64,000 nt of DNA from the NCBI RefSeq assembly GCF_000517405.1, contig NZ_CP006568.1:3658001-3722000 (forward strand), given 5' to 3'. Shown here in pieces: positions 18,945 to 27,880 of this stretch. The notes below the pieces were generated by a model. That model had not been told where the DNA came from. It saw only the letters and a program-made list of their open reading frames with translations, and made no database searches. The position numbers were made by a program, and so were the translations under genes. The DNA comes from Candidatus Sodalis pierantonius str. SOPE. Lineage in GTDB: Bacteria > Pseudomonadota > Gammaproteobacteria > Enterobacterales > Enterobacteriaceae. Positions within the stretch are counted from its first letter, which is position 1. Every line of letters starts with the position of its first letter.

Positions 18945-19502
18945 TTAAATTTCCATTAATTCCGCTTCTTTTTCCGCTAAAGCGCTATCGAGCTTTTTGA
19001 TCCAGGCATCGGTCAGCTTTTGGATCTCGTCTTGCGAACGGCGGTCTTCGTCTTCACCGATGGTTTTGTCTTTCAGCAGCGCCTTCACTTTATCGTTGGC
19101 ATCGCGACGGACATTGCGCACCGACACCCTGCCCTGCTCCGCTTCGGCGCGCACCACTTTTATCAGATCGCGGCGGCGCTCTTCGGTCAGCGGCGGCAGC
19201 GGCACGCGAATAACCGTACCCGCGGAAGAGGGATTGAGCCCCAGATCGGAGGCCATAATGGCTTTTTCCACCGCCGGCGCCAGCGCGCGGTCAAAGACGG
19301 TGATAGCCAGAGTGCGGGAATCCTCGGCGACAATATTGGCCAGCTGGCGCAGCGGCGTCAGCGTGCCATAATATTCGATCTGAATACCGTCAAGCAGGCT
19401 CGGGGAAGCGCGGCCCGTGCGGACTTTGCTGATGTGGTTTTTGAACGCGTCGACGCATTTTTCCATGCGATTCTCGGCATCTTTACGGATTTCATTAATC
19501 AC
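18945..19502 (-). CDS. frr: Ribosome recycling factor
   Basis: Works with EF-G to split post-termination ribosomes. I choose the GTG at 19500-19502, giving INEIRKDAENRMEKCVDAF and 185 residues, exactly the E. coli length; an upstream ATG would add 23 unconserved residues. Conserved segments include KVRTGRASPSLLDGI, RVPLPPLTEERR and VRNVRRDANDKVKALLKDK. It is preceded by pyrH after 68 bp and followed by a terminator. Confidence 0.96.
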   Translation of the reverse strand: MINEIRKDAENRMEKCVDAFKNHISKVRTGRASPSLLDGIQIEYYGTLTPLRQLANIVAEDSRTLAITVFDRALAPAVEKAIMASDLGLNPSSAGTVIRVPLPPLTEERRRDLIKVVRAEAEQGRVSVRNVRRDANDKVKALLKDKTIGEDEDRRSQDEIQKLTDAWIKKLDSALAEKEAELMEI

Positions 19503-19570
19503 GTTGCGAACCCTTGAGACTTGGTTATCCGGGCGGACCGTGGCGGTGGGTAGCCAGGCCCCGTTATGCA

Positions 19571-20296
19571 TTACTTGGTAATCAAGGTGCCTTCTTTATC
19601 ACCCATTACCACCCGCCGCAGCGCGCCAGGCTTGTTCATATTGAACACGCAAATCGGCAGATTTTGATCCCGCGCCAGGGTAAAGGCGGCCAGATCCATG
19701 ACTTTCAATTTTTGCTCTAGCACATCCTGATAGCTCAATTGATCGTAAAGTGTAGCATCCGGATGTTTTACCGGATCGGCGGAAAAGACGCCATCCACTT
19801 TCGTCGCTTTCAGCACGGCCTCGGCTTCAATTTCAATACCGCGCAGACAGGCAGCGGAATCGGTGGTAAAGAAGGGATTGCCGGTACCGGCGGCAAAAAT
19901 GACCACGCGATTATTGCGCAGCAGGCTGATGGCTTCAGCCCAGCTGTAGTTGTCGCAGACGCCGTTCAGCGGAATCGCCGACATCAGACGGGCATTGACA
20001 TAGGCGCGATGCAGGGCGTCGCGCATCGCCAGACCGTTCATGACGGTCGCCAGCATACCCATATGATCGCCCACCACGCGGTTCATGCCAGCCTTCGCCA
20101 GCCCCGCACCGCGGAACAAGTTGCCGCCGCCGATGACCACGCCCACCTGGATACCCAGCTCCACCAGTTCTTTTACTTCCTGGGCCATGCGATCCAGCAC
20201 GCTGGCATCAATACCGAAACCTTCGGCGCCCCGCAGGGCTTCACCGCTCAATTTGAGCAGGATACGCTGGTAAATGGGTTTTGCGTTGGTTGCCAT
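19571..20296 (-). CDS. pyrH: Uridylate kinase
   Basis: Hexameric UMP kinase of the amino-acid-kinase fold, specific for UMP and unlike eukaryotic UMP/CMP kinases. The 241 aa match E. coli. Motifs are ILLKLSGEAL at the N-terminus, GVVIGGGNLFRG, DHMGMLATVMNGLAM, VIFAAGTGNPFFTTDSAA and the C-terminal Lys segment. It lies between tsf and frr in the conserved rpsB-tsf-pyrH-frr order. Confidence 0.97.
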   Translation of the reverse strand: MATNAKPIYQRILLKLSGEALRGAEGFGIDASVLDRMAQEVKELVELGIQVGVVIGGGNLFRGAGLAKAGMNRVVGDHMGMLATVMNGLAMRDALHRAYVNARLMSAIPLNGVCDNYSWAEAISLLRNNRVVIFAAGTGNPFFTTDSAACLRGIEIEAEAVLKATKVDGVFSADPVKHPDATLYDQLSYQDVLEQKLKVMDLAAFTLARDQNLPICVFNMNKPGALRRVVMGDKEGTLITK

Positions 20297-20402
20297 TTGA
20301 TCTGTTCCTTGAGAGCGATTTCATAGGATGGAATTGACCTGGTGCCCCGCCCGGCTGATGAGTGCGGCACACGTCGTCTGACATTATTCCGGCTCATTAA
20401 AG

Positions 20403-20426
20403 CGGAACCGCCTGCAGGCGGTTCCG
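20403..20426 (-). terminator. Perfect hairpin between tsf and pyrH
   Basis: CGGAACCGCC (20403-20412) pairs perfectly with GGCGGTTCCG (20417-20426) around TGCA. On the minus strand only a weak T-rich tail follows (CTTTAATG), so it may be an attenuator, an RNA-processing or mRNA-stability stem, or a weak terminator after tsf. Confidence 0.55.
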
Positions 20427-20436
20427 AACAACTTAA

Positions 20437-21294
20437 TTAAAACTGCTTACCCATCGCGGCCACTTCGGCGGCGAAATCGACTTCGGCTTTCTCAATGCCT
20501 TCGCCCACTTCAAAACGGATGAAGTTGTTAACTTTGGCACCGTGTTCTCCCAACAGCTGGCCGACGGCCTTGCTCGGATCCATCACGAAGTGCTGGCCGG
20601 TCAGAGAAATCTCGCTGGTGAACTTGCGCATACGGCCTTCAACCATTTTCTCGGCGATTTCACGCGGTTTGCCGGACTGCATGGCGATGTCCAGCTGGAT
20701 TTGATGCTCACGGGCCACGACGTCGGCCGGCACATCATCCGCGTTGACATATTCCGGTTTGCTGGCGGCGATATGCATCGCGACGTGCTTCACCAGTTCC
20801 TCGTCCACGCCGGCGGCGGAAACCATGACGCCGATGCGCGCGCCGTGCAGATAAGAGCTGAGCACGTCGCCTTCCAGAACGCCCAGGCGGCGGATATTGA
20901 TGTTTTCACCAATTTTAGCCACCAGCGCGGTGCGCTTTTCTTCAAATTTGGCCTTCAGGGCCTCAACATCCGCGATGCGTTCGTTCAGCGCCGCGGTGAT
21001 GACCTCGTCGCCAAAGGCTTTGAAGCCGCCGTCTTTGGCAACGAAATCGGTTTCACAGTTCAGCTCGATGATGACGCCGTATTTGCCGTCCTGCGCGATT
21101 TTGGTCAGGATGACGCCTTCAGCCGCGACGCGGCCCGCTTTCTTGGCGGCTTTCGCCTGGCCGGACTTACGCATGTTGTCGATAGCCAGTTCGATATCGC
21201 CTTGCGCTTCAACCAGGACTTTCTTGCATTCCATCATGCCTGCGCCGGTACGTTCACGCAGTTCTTTAACCAGGGCGGCGGTAATATCAGCCAT
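20437..21294 (-). CDS. tsf: Elongation factor Ts
   Basis: Nucleotide-exchange factor for EF-Tu. The 285-aa product (E. coli 283) starts MADITAALVKELRERTGAGM, with the N-terminal UBA-like domain containing MMECKKVL and the core TDFVAKD motif (residues about 80-86) that inserts into EF-Tu. The frame is intact. It is separated from rpsB by a hairpin attenuator, as in other enterobacteria. Confidence 0.97.
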   Translation of the reverse strand: MADITAALVKELRERTGAGMMECKKVLVEAQGDIELAIDNMRKSGQAKAAKKAGRVAAEGVILTKIAQDGKYGVIIELNCETDFVAKDGGFKAFGDEVITAALNERIADVEALKAKFEEKRTALVAKIGENINIRRLGVLEGDVLSSYLHGARIGVMVSAAGVDEELVKHVAMHIAASKPEYVNADDVPADVVAREHQIQLDIAMQSGKPREIAEKMVEGRMRKFTSEISLTGQHFVMDPSKAVGQLLGEHGAKVNNFIRFEVGEGIEKAEVDFAAEVAAMGKQF

Positions 21295-21329
21295 TATCTG
21301 TTCCTCGTTATTCCGTGTTGGAGATAGGT

Positions 21330-21358
21330 AAAAAAGAGGGCCTGAAGACAGGCCCTCT
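21330..21358 (-). terminator. Attenuator/terminator in the rpsB-tsf gap
   Basis: Stem AGAGGGCCT (21335-21343) / AGGCCCTCT (21350-21358) with a 6-nt loop, followed on the minus strand by six T residues (21330-21335). It is a canonical rho-independent structure between two co-transcribed genes, so partial termination is likely. Confidence 0.8.
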
Positions 21359-21409
21359 AACCAACATATTTAAAACTTGGTTAATAAGGGCTCCTGAGAG
21401 CATGCCTTA

Positions 21410-22135
21410 TTATTCAGCTTCCACAAAGCTTTCTTCAACCTGTTCCGCCAGATCCTGAGAACGGCCTTCGCGCACGGTAGTCGCAACGGCGATCAGGTAC
21501 AGGTTGATTGCGCGGATGGCGTCGTCATTACCCGGGATAATGAAGTCTACGCCGTCCGGATCGGAGTTGGTGTCAACGATAGCGAAAACCGGAATGCCCA
21601 GATTGTTGGCTTCTTTGATAGCGATGTGCTCGTGCTCCGCATCGATAACAAACAGCGCGTCCGGCAGACCGCCCATATCTTTGATACCGCCCAGGCTGTT
21701 TTCCAGCTTGTCCAGTTCACGAGTGCGCATCAGCGCCTCTTTCTTGGTCAGCTTCTCGAAAGTGCCGTCCTGAGACTGGGTTTCCAGGTCTTTTAAACGC
21801 TTGATGGACTGACGAACCGTTTTCCAGTTGGTCAACATCCCACCTAACCAGCGATGGTTGACGAAGAATTGATCGCAGCTGTTGGCCGCTTCTTTTACCG
21901 CTTCGCTTGCGGCGCGCTTGGTGCCGACAAACAGGATTTTACCTTTGCGCGAGGCGATTTTGTTCAGCTCGGCCAAAGCCTCGTTGAACATCGGTACGGT
22001 TTGTTCCAGGTTGATGATGTGAACTTTGTTACGGGCGCCGAAGATGAAAGGCTTCATTTTCGGGTTCCAGTAACGGGTTTGGTGACCGAAATGGACACCG
22101 GCCTGGAGCATGTCACGCATGGAAACAGTTGCCAT
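21410..22135 (-). CDS. rpsB: 30S ribosomal protein S2
   Basis: S2 of the small ribosomal subunit, 241 aa, the E. coli length. It starts MATVSMRDMLQAGVHFGHQT, with GARNKVHIINLEQTV, VNHRWLGGMLTNWKTVRQS and the acidic C-terminus VEESFVEAE. It heads the rpsB-tsf-pyrH-frr group and is divergent from map. The long untranslated leader upstream suggests S2 autoregulation. Confidence 0.98.
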   Translation of the reverse strand: MATVSMRDMLQAGVHFGHQTRYWNPKMKPFIFGARNKVHIINLEQTVPMFNEALAELNKIASRKGKILFVGTKRAASEAVKEAANSCDQFFVNHRWLGGMLTNWKTVRQSIKRLKDLETQSQDGTFEKLTKKEALMRTRELDKLENSLGGIKDMGGLPDALFVIDAEHEHIAIKEANNLGIPVFAIVDTNSDPDGVDFIIPGNDDAIRAINLYLIAVATTVREGRSQDLAEQVEESFVEAE

Positions 22136-22317
22136 GTTAAACCTCTAAGTAAGTTTGGGGTTATGCCTCCACGTATCCCATACGGCCGACCCCGGCCTTG
22201 CGGTCAGAGCACCCCGGCGCATGTGCCGATACGTGTGTGTAATAACACAATTGAGTTTCGTTGCGACGAACGGCGCGCGGCTAAAAAACCTGGCGCCTAT
22301 CGTCGGCGCGCTTTATA
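22136..22317 (-). promoter_or_regulatory. rpsB promoter and 5' leader (probable S2 autoregulatory leader)
   Basis: Minus-strand extended -10 TGGTATAAA (TATAAA is the complement of 22312-22317) is followed by a GC-rich discriminator GCGCGCC, typical of stringently controlled ribosomal promoters. No good -35 is visible. The following roughly 170-nt leader contains GC-rich inverted segments and the stretch GGGATACGTGGAGGCATAAC just before the gene, which resembles the enterobacterial rpsB leader as I recall it. S2 autoregulation is known from E. coli and inferred here. The rest of the 22136-22473 gap shows no gene and must also hold the map promoter. Confidence 0.5.
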
Positions 22318-22473
22318 CCATAAACCACGCCCGGACTCCACCAAATGTTTTCCTCGCGCGGCGGGAAAAATGATAATTTGGCAGTGCCGAGCCGTACTGA
22401 TACCATTAATGCCACTCGCTAATTTATCATATATTATTTATTGTCGACCCTGGCGCCGACTGTGGATCTCTAC

Positions 22474-23268
22474 ATGGCCATTCCTATTAAAACATCAGAC
22501 GATATCGCTAAAATGCGCGTTGCCGGCCGGCTGGCCGCCGAGGTGCTGGAAATGATTGAACCTTATATTAAACCCGGCGTAAGCACCGGCGAACTGGATC
22601 GTTTGTGCCACCAGCACATTACCGAAAAACAGCATGCCGTTTCCGCGTCGCTCGGCTACCACGGTTTTCCGAAATCGGTCTGCATTTCGGTGAATGAAGT
22701 GGTGTGCCACGGTATTCCGAGCGATGAGAAAAAGCTCAAAGATGGCGACATTCTGAATATTGACGTCACGGTCATTAAAGACGGGTTTCACGGCGATACC
22801 TCGAAGATGTTTATCGTCGGCAAACCGACCATTCTCGGCGAACGGCTGTGCCGGATAACGAAAGAGAGCCTTTATCTGGCTATCCGCATGGTCCGGCCGG
22901 GCATCCGCCTCCGCACCCTCGGCAAAGCGATTCAACAATTCGTCGAGGCAGAAAGCTTCTCGATGGTACGCGAGTATTGCGGCCACGGCATCGGCGAAGG
23001 CTTTCATGAAGAGCCGCAGGTACTACATTATGACGCCGACGACGGCGGCGTGGTGTTGCAGCCGGGCATGGCGTTCACCATTGAGCCCATGGTCAACGCC
23101 GGCGACTACCGCATCCGCACCATGAAAGACGGTTGGACGGTGAAAACTAAGGATCGCAGTCTGTCGGCGCAGTACGAGCATACGATCGTGGTGACCGATG
23201 ACGGCTGCGAAATCATGACGCTGCGTACCGATGACTCGCTGCCGACAGTGATCCACCACCCGGCCTGA
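22474..23268 (+). CDS. map: Methionine aminopeptidase type I
   Basis: Removes the initiator Met from nascent proteins. From ATG 22474 (MAIPIKTSDDIAKMRVAGRL) the product is 264 aa, the E. coli length; the 11 open codons upstream are not conserved. Metal ligands are visible in LNIDVTVIKDGFHGDTSKMF (two Asp), YCGHGIGEGFHEEP (His), FTIEPMVN (Glu) and QYEHTIVVTDDG (Glu). It is divergent from rpsB and followed by glnD, as in E. coli. Confidence 0.97.
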   Translation: MAIPIKTSDDIAKMRVAGRLAAEVLEMIEPYIKPGVSTGELDRLCHQHITEKQHAVSASLGYHGFPKSVCISVNEVVCHGIPSDEKKLKDGDILNIDVTVIKDGFHGDTSKMFIVGKPTILGERLCRITKESLYLAIRMVRPGIRLRTLGKAIQQFVEAESFSMVREYCGHGIGEGFHEEPQVLHYDADDGGVVLQPGMAFTIEPMVNAGDYRIRTMKDGWTVKTKDRSLSAQYEHTIVVTDDGCEIMTLRTDDSLPTVIHHPA

Positions 23269-23378
23269 TACCGCTTACAGCCCCCGGCCCCATGCCGGAC
23301 GGCGGCAAGCGTTAATTCCGCGCCAGCCCCGGTAAGACCGCTTTCGCGCCGGGCTGCCGCACTATGCAGGGCAACCCG

Positions 23379-25853
23379 ATGCCGGACCAGATCCTTCAAT
23401 ATACCAGCCCGCCGGCGCCGCGCCGGTCGCCGGTTAAACCGTCCTCTCCCCTCACCTGGCCGGATGACGCCCTCAACCGCCCTTTTTTAAAAGAGCGGCT
23501 GGACGAGTTCCACCGCTGGCTGGCCGACGCCTTCGATGCGGGCGAGACGGCGGAAACGCTGGTGGATGCCCGCACGCTGTATATCGATCAGTTATTACTG
23601 CAGTTGTGGTATTACCACGGGTTTGCCCATGCGCCTCGCACCGCGCTGGTGGCGGTGGGGGGATACGGCCGCGGCGAACTGCATCCGCTGTCCGATATCG
23701 ATGTGCTGGTTTTGAGCCAGGCGCCGCTGACGCCGCCGTTGCAACAGCATATTAGCGAACTGCTGACGCTGTTGTGGGATTTGAAGCTGGAGGTTGGCCA
23801 CAGCGTACGCAGTATTGCCGAGTGCCTGGAAGAGGGCCACGCCGATCTCACCGTTGCGACCAACCTGATTGAATCGCGCTTGATCTGCGGCGATTTGGCG
23901 CTGTTTCTTACCCTGCAAAAGCAGTTATTCAGCGATGACTTTTGGCCTTCTCGGGCGTTTTTCCCCGCTAAATTGGCGGAACAGCAGGAACGTCATTTGC
24001 GCTATCACGGCACCAGCTACAATCTGGAGCCGGACATTAAAAGCAGTCCCGGCGGTCTGCGGGATATCCATACGCTGCTCTGGGTCGCGCACCGCCATTT
24101 CGGCGCCACCTCGATGGATGAAATGGTGGGCTTCGGCTTCATTACCCGCGCCGAGCGGGATGAACTCAACGAGTGCCAAAGCTTCCTCTGGCGCATCCGT
24201 TTCGCCCTGCACCTGGTGCTGAACCGCTACGATAACCGCCTGCTGTTCGACCGCCAGCAGAGCGTAGCGCAACTGTTGCGCTACCAGGGAGAAGGCAACC
24301 TGCCGGTTGAGCGGATGATGAAAGATTTCTTTCGCGTCACCCGCCGCGTCAGCGAGCTGAATCAAATGCTGCTGCAGCTGTTTGATGAAGCTATCCTGGC
24401 GCTGGCGCCCGATGAAAAGCCGCAGCCGCTGGACGACGAGTTTCAGCTGTGCGGCAATCTCATTGATTTACGCGACGAGACGTTGTTCAGCCGACAGCCG
24501 CAGGCCATTTTGCGCCTGTTCTGGCAGATGGTGCGTAATCAACATATCGAAGGGATCTATTCGGCCACCCTGCGCCAGCTGCGCTATGCCCGACGTCATC
24601 TGAAGGCGCAGCTATGCACGATCCCGGAGGCGCGCGCGCCGTTCATGCAGATTTTGCATCAACCGGGTGCGGTGAAACACGCTCTGCTGCCGATGCATCG
24701 ACACAGCGTGCTGTGGGCCTATATGCCGCAATGGAGCAATATCGTCGGTCAGATGCAATTTGACCTGTTCCATGCCTACACCGTCGATGAACATACCATT
24801 CGGGTATTGCTGAAGCTGGAAGGTTTCGCCGACGACAGCCAGCGGCCGTACCATCCGCTGTGCGTGGAGCTGTTTCCGCGCCTGGGCCAGCGGCACTTAT
24901 TGTTGGTGGCGGCGCTATTTCACGACATCGCCAAAGGGCGCGGCGGCGATCATTCCCAGCTCGGCGCCCGCGACGTGCTGGAATTCGCGGCGCTGCACGA
25001 TTTGCCCGCCGAGGATGCTCAACTGGTGGCCTGGCTGGTGGAAAGCCATCTCGTCATGTCGGTCACCGCCCAGCGGCGGGATATTCAGGACCCGGACGTG
25101 CTGGTGCAGTTCGCCGGCGAAATGCAAAGCGAGAGCCGCCTGCACTATTTGCTGTGCCTGACGGTGGCGGATATTTGCGCCACCAACGAAACGCTGTGGA
25201 ACAGTTGGAAACAAAGCCTGCTGCGCGAGCTGTTTTTCGCCACCGAAAAGCAGTTGCGTCGCGGTATGCATGTCACGCCGGATGTTCGGGCGCGGGTGCG
25301 TCACAACCGTCGCCAGGCGCTGGCGCTACTGCGCATGGAAGGGATCGACGAACACCGCCTGCAAGAAATTTGGAGCCGGTGCCGCGCCGACTATTTCCTG
25401 CGCCATACCCCCAATCAGCTGGCCTGGCATGCGCGCCATATGGTGCTGCACGGCCGCGACGAACCGCTGGTGCTGATTAGCCCACAGGCCACCCGCGGCG
25501 GCACCGAGATTTTCATTCGTAATCAGGACCGTCCCTATTTGTTCGCCGCGGTGACGGGCGAGCTGGATCGCCGTAATCTGAGCGTGCACGACGCGCAGAT
25601 TTTCACCAACCGGGACGGCATGGCGATGGATACCTTCGTGGTGCTCGACCAGCCGGGACTACTGGCTCGCGTCAGCGAGGTCTTTGTCGATTTGGGCATT
25701 TCGCTGCACGGCGCACGTATCTCAACCATCGGCGAGCGGGTGGAGGATTTATTCATTCTGGCGGGCGGCGACCGCCGCGCCCTCAGCCCGGCAATGCAGG
25801 CGGAATTGCGGCAGCGCTTGACAGAGGCGCTCAATCCAAACGATAAAATGTGA
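23379..25853 (+). CDS. glnD: PII uridylyltransferase/uridylyl-removing enzyme with fused ACT domains
   Basis: GlnD uridylylates and deuridylylates PII proteins in response to glutamine, so it is the primary nitrogen sensor. I choose ATG 23379 (MPDQILQYTS), which has AGGG 7 nt upstream; ATG 23364 is an in-frame alternative. Domains: nucleotidyltransferase with VAVGGYGRGELHPLSDIDVL (about 90-110), GlnD linker domain, HD domain with ALFHDIAKGRGGDHS (about 510), then ACT. Length is 824 aa against 890 in E. coli. The shortfall is one in-frame gap: MAMDTFVVL of ACT1 runs directly into DQPGLLARV of ACT2 (junction near residues 755-757). About 65 residues are missing: the second half of ACT1, the linker and the first strand of ACT2. 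The catalytic domains look intact; glutamine sensing should be altered. Confidence 0.93.
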   Translation: MPDQILQYTSPPAPRRSPVKPSSPLTWPDDALNRPFLKERLDEFHRWLADAFDAGETAETLVDARTLYIDQLLLQLWYYHGFAHAPRTALVAVGGYGRGELHPLSDIDVLVLSQAPLTPPLQQHISELLTLLWDLKLEVGHSVRSIAECLEEGHADLTVATNLIESRLICGDLALFLTLQKQLFSDDFWPSRAFFPAKLAEQQERHLRYHGTSYNLEPDIKSSPGGLRDIHTLLWVAHRHFGATSMDEMVGFGFITRAERDELNECQSFLWRIRFALHLVLNRYDNRLLFDRQQSVAQLLRYQGEGNLPVERMMKDFFRVTRRVSELNQMLLQLFDEAILALAPDEKPQPLDDEFQLCGNLIDLRDETLFSRQPQAILRLFWQMVRNQHIEGIYSATLRQLRYARRHLKAQLCTIPEARAPFMQILHQPGAVKHALLPMHRHSVLWAYMPQWSNIVGQMQFDLFHAYTVDEHTIRVLLKLEGFADDSQRPYHPLCVELFPRLGQRHLLLVAALFHDIAKGRGGDHSQLGARDVLEFAALHDLPAEDAQLVAWLVESHLVMSVTAQRRDIQDPDVLVQFAGEMQSESRLHYLLCLTVADICATNETLWNSWKQSLLRELFFATEKQLRRGMHVTPDVRARVRHNRRQALALLRMEGIDEHRLQEIWSRCRADYFLRHTPNQLAWHARHMVLHGRDEPLVLISPQATRGGTEIFIRNQDRPYLFAAVTGELDRRNLSVHDAQIFTNRDGMAMDTFVVLDQPGLLARVSEVFVDLGISLHGARISTIGERVEDLFILAGGDRRALSPAMQAELRQRLTEALNPNDKM

Positions 25854-25904
25854 TACAAGTAACGTTATGAATTCCCATTAAGCCGACAGACAGGACACGA
25901 CAGG

Positions 25905-26729
25905 ATGCAGTCATTACAGCAGATTATTGAAACCGCCTTTGAACAACGCGCCGCCATCACGCCGGCTAACGTCGATGGCGCCACCCGCGACGCGATTAAT
26001 CAAGTTATCGCTTCCCTCGACAGCGGCGCGCTGCGCGTAGCGGAAAAAATCAATGGCGAATGGGTGACCCATCAATGGCTGAAAAAAGCGGTACTGCTCT
26101 CGTTTCGCATCGCCGACAATCAGCTGATCGAGGGCGGCGAAACGCGCTTTTTCGATAAAGTGCCGATGAAGTTCGCCGGCTGGGACAGCGAGCGCTTCCA
26201 GCGCGAAGGGTTCCGCGTGGTGCCGCCGGCCAGCGTGCGCCAGGGCGCCTATATCGCCCGCAATACGGTGCTGATGCCCTCTTATGTCAATATCGGCGCC
26301 TATGTGGATGAAGGCACCATGGTAGACACATGGGCCACCGTCGGCTCCTGCGCGCAGATCGGCAAGAACGTCCATCTGTCCGGCGGCGTCGGTATCGGCG
26401 GCGTGCTGGAGCCGCTGCAGGCCAATCCGACCATTATCGAGGACAACTGTTTTATCGGCGCTCGTTCCGAAGTCGTCGAAGGGGTGATCGTCGAGGAGGG
26501 CTCGGTCATTTCCATGGGCGTGTTTATCGGCCAGAGCACCAAAATCTTCGATCGTGAAACCGGCGAAGTGCATTACGGCCGCGTACCGGCAGGGTCGGTG
26601 GTGGTGTCCGGCAATTTACCCTCCAAAGACGGACGCTATAGCCTCTATTGCGCGGTGATTGTGAAAAAAGTCGACGCCAAAACCCGCGGCAAGGTGGGTA
26701 TCAATGAGTTATTACGCACCATAGACTAA
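25905..26729 (+). CDS. dapD: 2,3,4,5-tetrahydropyridine-2,6-dicarboxylate N-succinyltransferase
   Basis: Succinylates tetrahydrodipicolinate in the lysine/diaminopimelate pathway, so it feeds peptidoglycan synthesis. The 274 aa equal the E. coli length. An N-terminal helical domain (MQSLQQIIETAFEQRAAIT) is followed by a hexapeptide-repeat beta-helix (VNIGAYVDEGTMVDTWATVG, GVGIGGVLEPLQ). The end is KVGINELLRTID. It is preceded by glnD and followed by a hairpin terminator. Confidence 0.97.
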   Translation: MQSLQQIIETAFEQRAAITPANVDGATRDAINQVIASLDSGALRVAEKINGEWVTHQWLKKAVLLSFRIADNQLIEGGETRFFDKVPMKFAGWDSERFQREGFRVVPPASVRQGAYIARNTVLMPSYVNIGAYVDEGTMVDTWATVGSCAQIGKNVHLSGGVGIGGVLEPLQANPTIIEDNCFIGARSEVVEGVIVEEGSVISMGVFIGQSTKIFDRETGEVHYGRVPAGSVVVSGNLPSKDGRYSLYCAVIVKKVDAKTRGKVGINELLRTID

Positions 26730-26796
26730 TATTATCCACGGCGGCAGCGTTCGCGCCCGGTCAGTACGGCGACAAATCCGGCCGTAAGTCACAGCT

Positions 26797-26824
26797 TATG
26801 ACGCCGCCAGGCGTCATAATTTTA
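26797..26824 (+). terminator. Probable terminator after dapD
   Basis: Stem TATGACGCC (26797-26805) / GGCGTCATA (26810-26818) with a GCCA loop, followed by AATTTTA. The stem is perfect; the U-tract is short. Confidence 0.6.
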
Positions 26825-26853
26825 CCTATACCGAACATCACCAGGGGACGACC

Positions 26854-27243
26854 ATGTACGATAATCTGAAAAGCCTTGGCGTTAATCATCCGGACGATAT
26901 CGATCGCTACAGCCTGCGCCAGGAGGCCAATAACGATATTCTCAAGATTTATTTTCGCCGTGATAAAGGCGAGTTTTTCGCCAAAAGCGTTAAATTCAAA
27001 TACCCCCGTCAACGTAAGACCGTGGTGTCGGATAATGCGGCGGAAGGTTATCGGGAAATCAACGAAATCAGCCCCAATCTGCGCTATGTGATCGATGAGC
27101 TGGATCAAATCTGCCTGCGCGATCAGACCGAGGTGGATTTAAAGCACAAAATTTTGGATGACTTACGCCACCTGGAAAGCGTGGTGGCCAATAAAATCGC
27201 CGAGATCGAAGCGGATCTGGAAAAATTGACCCGGCAGAAATAA
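26854..27243 (+). CDS. yaeH: DUF3461 family protein YaeH
   Basis: The 129-aa soluble protein begins MYDNLKSLGVNHPDDIDRYS and ends with a lysine-rich helix (ADLEKLTRQK). It matches E. coli YaeH in length and sequence as I recall it. The function is unknown. It has no signal peptide or membrane segment, and it is rich in charged residues with a predicted helical C-terminal half. A purine-rich RBS (CAGGGGACG) precedes the ATG. E. coli yaeH also lies near dapD. After this gene the order jumps to the yqcA-truC region, so a genomic rearrangement relative to E. coli falls at about 27244-27411. Confidence 0.9.
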   Translation: MYDNLKSLGVNHPDDIDRYSLRQEANNDILKIYFRRDKGEFFAKSVKFKYPRQRKTVVSDNAAEGYREINEISPNLRYVIDELDQICLRDQTEVDLKHKILDDLRHLESVVANKIAEIEADLEKLTRQK

Positions 27244-27368
27244 CCCCGCGACCGCGCAAAGACCGAAGACGGCCACGAGCACGGCGGCAATCGACCCGCC
27301 CGGCGAAGACGCGGCGACGGCTAACCCACCCGGCTAACGCCTGCGGCAGGACGGACACCCCGCCGGTT

Positions 27369-27402
27369 AGCGCGCGGCGGCAAGCCTAGTAGGCCGCGCG
27401 CT
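27369..27402. other. GC-rich inverted repeat between convergent yaeH and yqcA
   Basis: AGCGCGCGGC (27369-27378) and GCCGCGCGCT (27393-27402) form a perfect 10-bp stem around a 14-nt loop. It sits between two genes pointing at each other. It could act as a bidirectional terminator, although neither side has a U-tract. Confidence 0.4.
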
Positions 27403-27411
27403 GCGCCTAGA

Positions 27412-27858
27412 CTATAATAGAGCGCCCCACTGCGCCGCCCAGGGGCAGGCCAGCGTTTCCGGCTCGGGATGCTCCACGGCATCGATTTCCAGCAGATCAC
27501 CGACCCGCGTAGCCCCCTGCTCCTGCAATAGCGCGTCGAAAGCGTGCCCCGCGCCGCAAAAGGTATCATAACTGCTGTCGCCCAGCGTGATAACGCCATA
27601 GCGTAGCGCCGGCTGATGCCCTAGTTTATCTTTCACCTGCTGGAACAGCGGCACGATATTATCCGGTAGCCCCCCTTGTCCGGTGGTGGAGGTGATGATG
27701 AGGATTACCCGTTCAGCATACGCCTGCCATTGCTCTAAGCCACCGTCCTCGAACAGGGTTACCTGATGCCCCTGCTCTGTTAGCACCGACTCCACCTCTT
27801 CAGCGGTTAACAGGGCATTACCGTATACCGTACCGACAAAAATACCTATTTGCGCCAT
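27412..27858 (-). CDS. yqcA: Short-chain flavodoxin YqcA
   Basis: FMN-binding electron-transfer protein of the flavodoxin/MioC type, 148 aa from ATG 27856-27858 (MAQIGIFVGTVYGNALLTAE). The upstream 27 open codons are not conserved. The phosphate-binding loop is GTVYGNALLTAEE, and the flavin-contact loops are TSTTGQGGLPDN and TLGDSSYDTFCGAG. The physiological partner is not established. It lies downstream of truC in the yqcC-truC-yqcA order of E. coli. Confidence 0.93.
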   Translation of the reverse strand: MAQIGIFVGTVYGNALLTAEEVESVLTEQGHQVTLFEDGGLEQWQAYAERVILIITSTTGQGGLPDNIVPLFQQVKDKLGHQPALRYGVITLGDSSYDTFCGAGHAFDALLQEQGATRVGDLLEIDAVEHPEPETLACPWAAQWGALL

Positions 27859-27880
27859 GGCGCTCGACTCCCCTAGCCTA

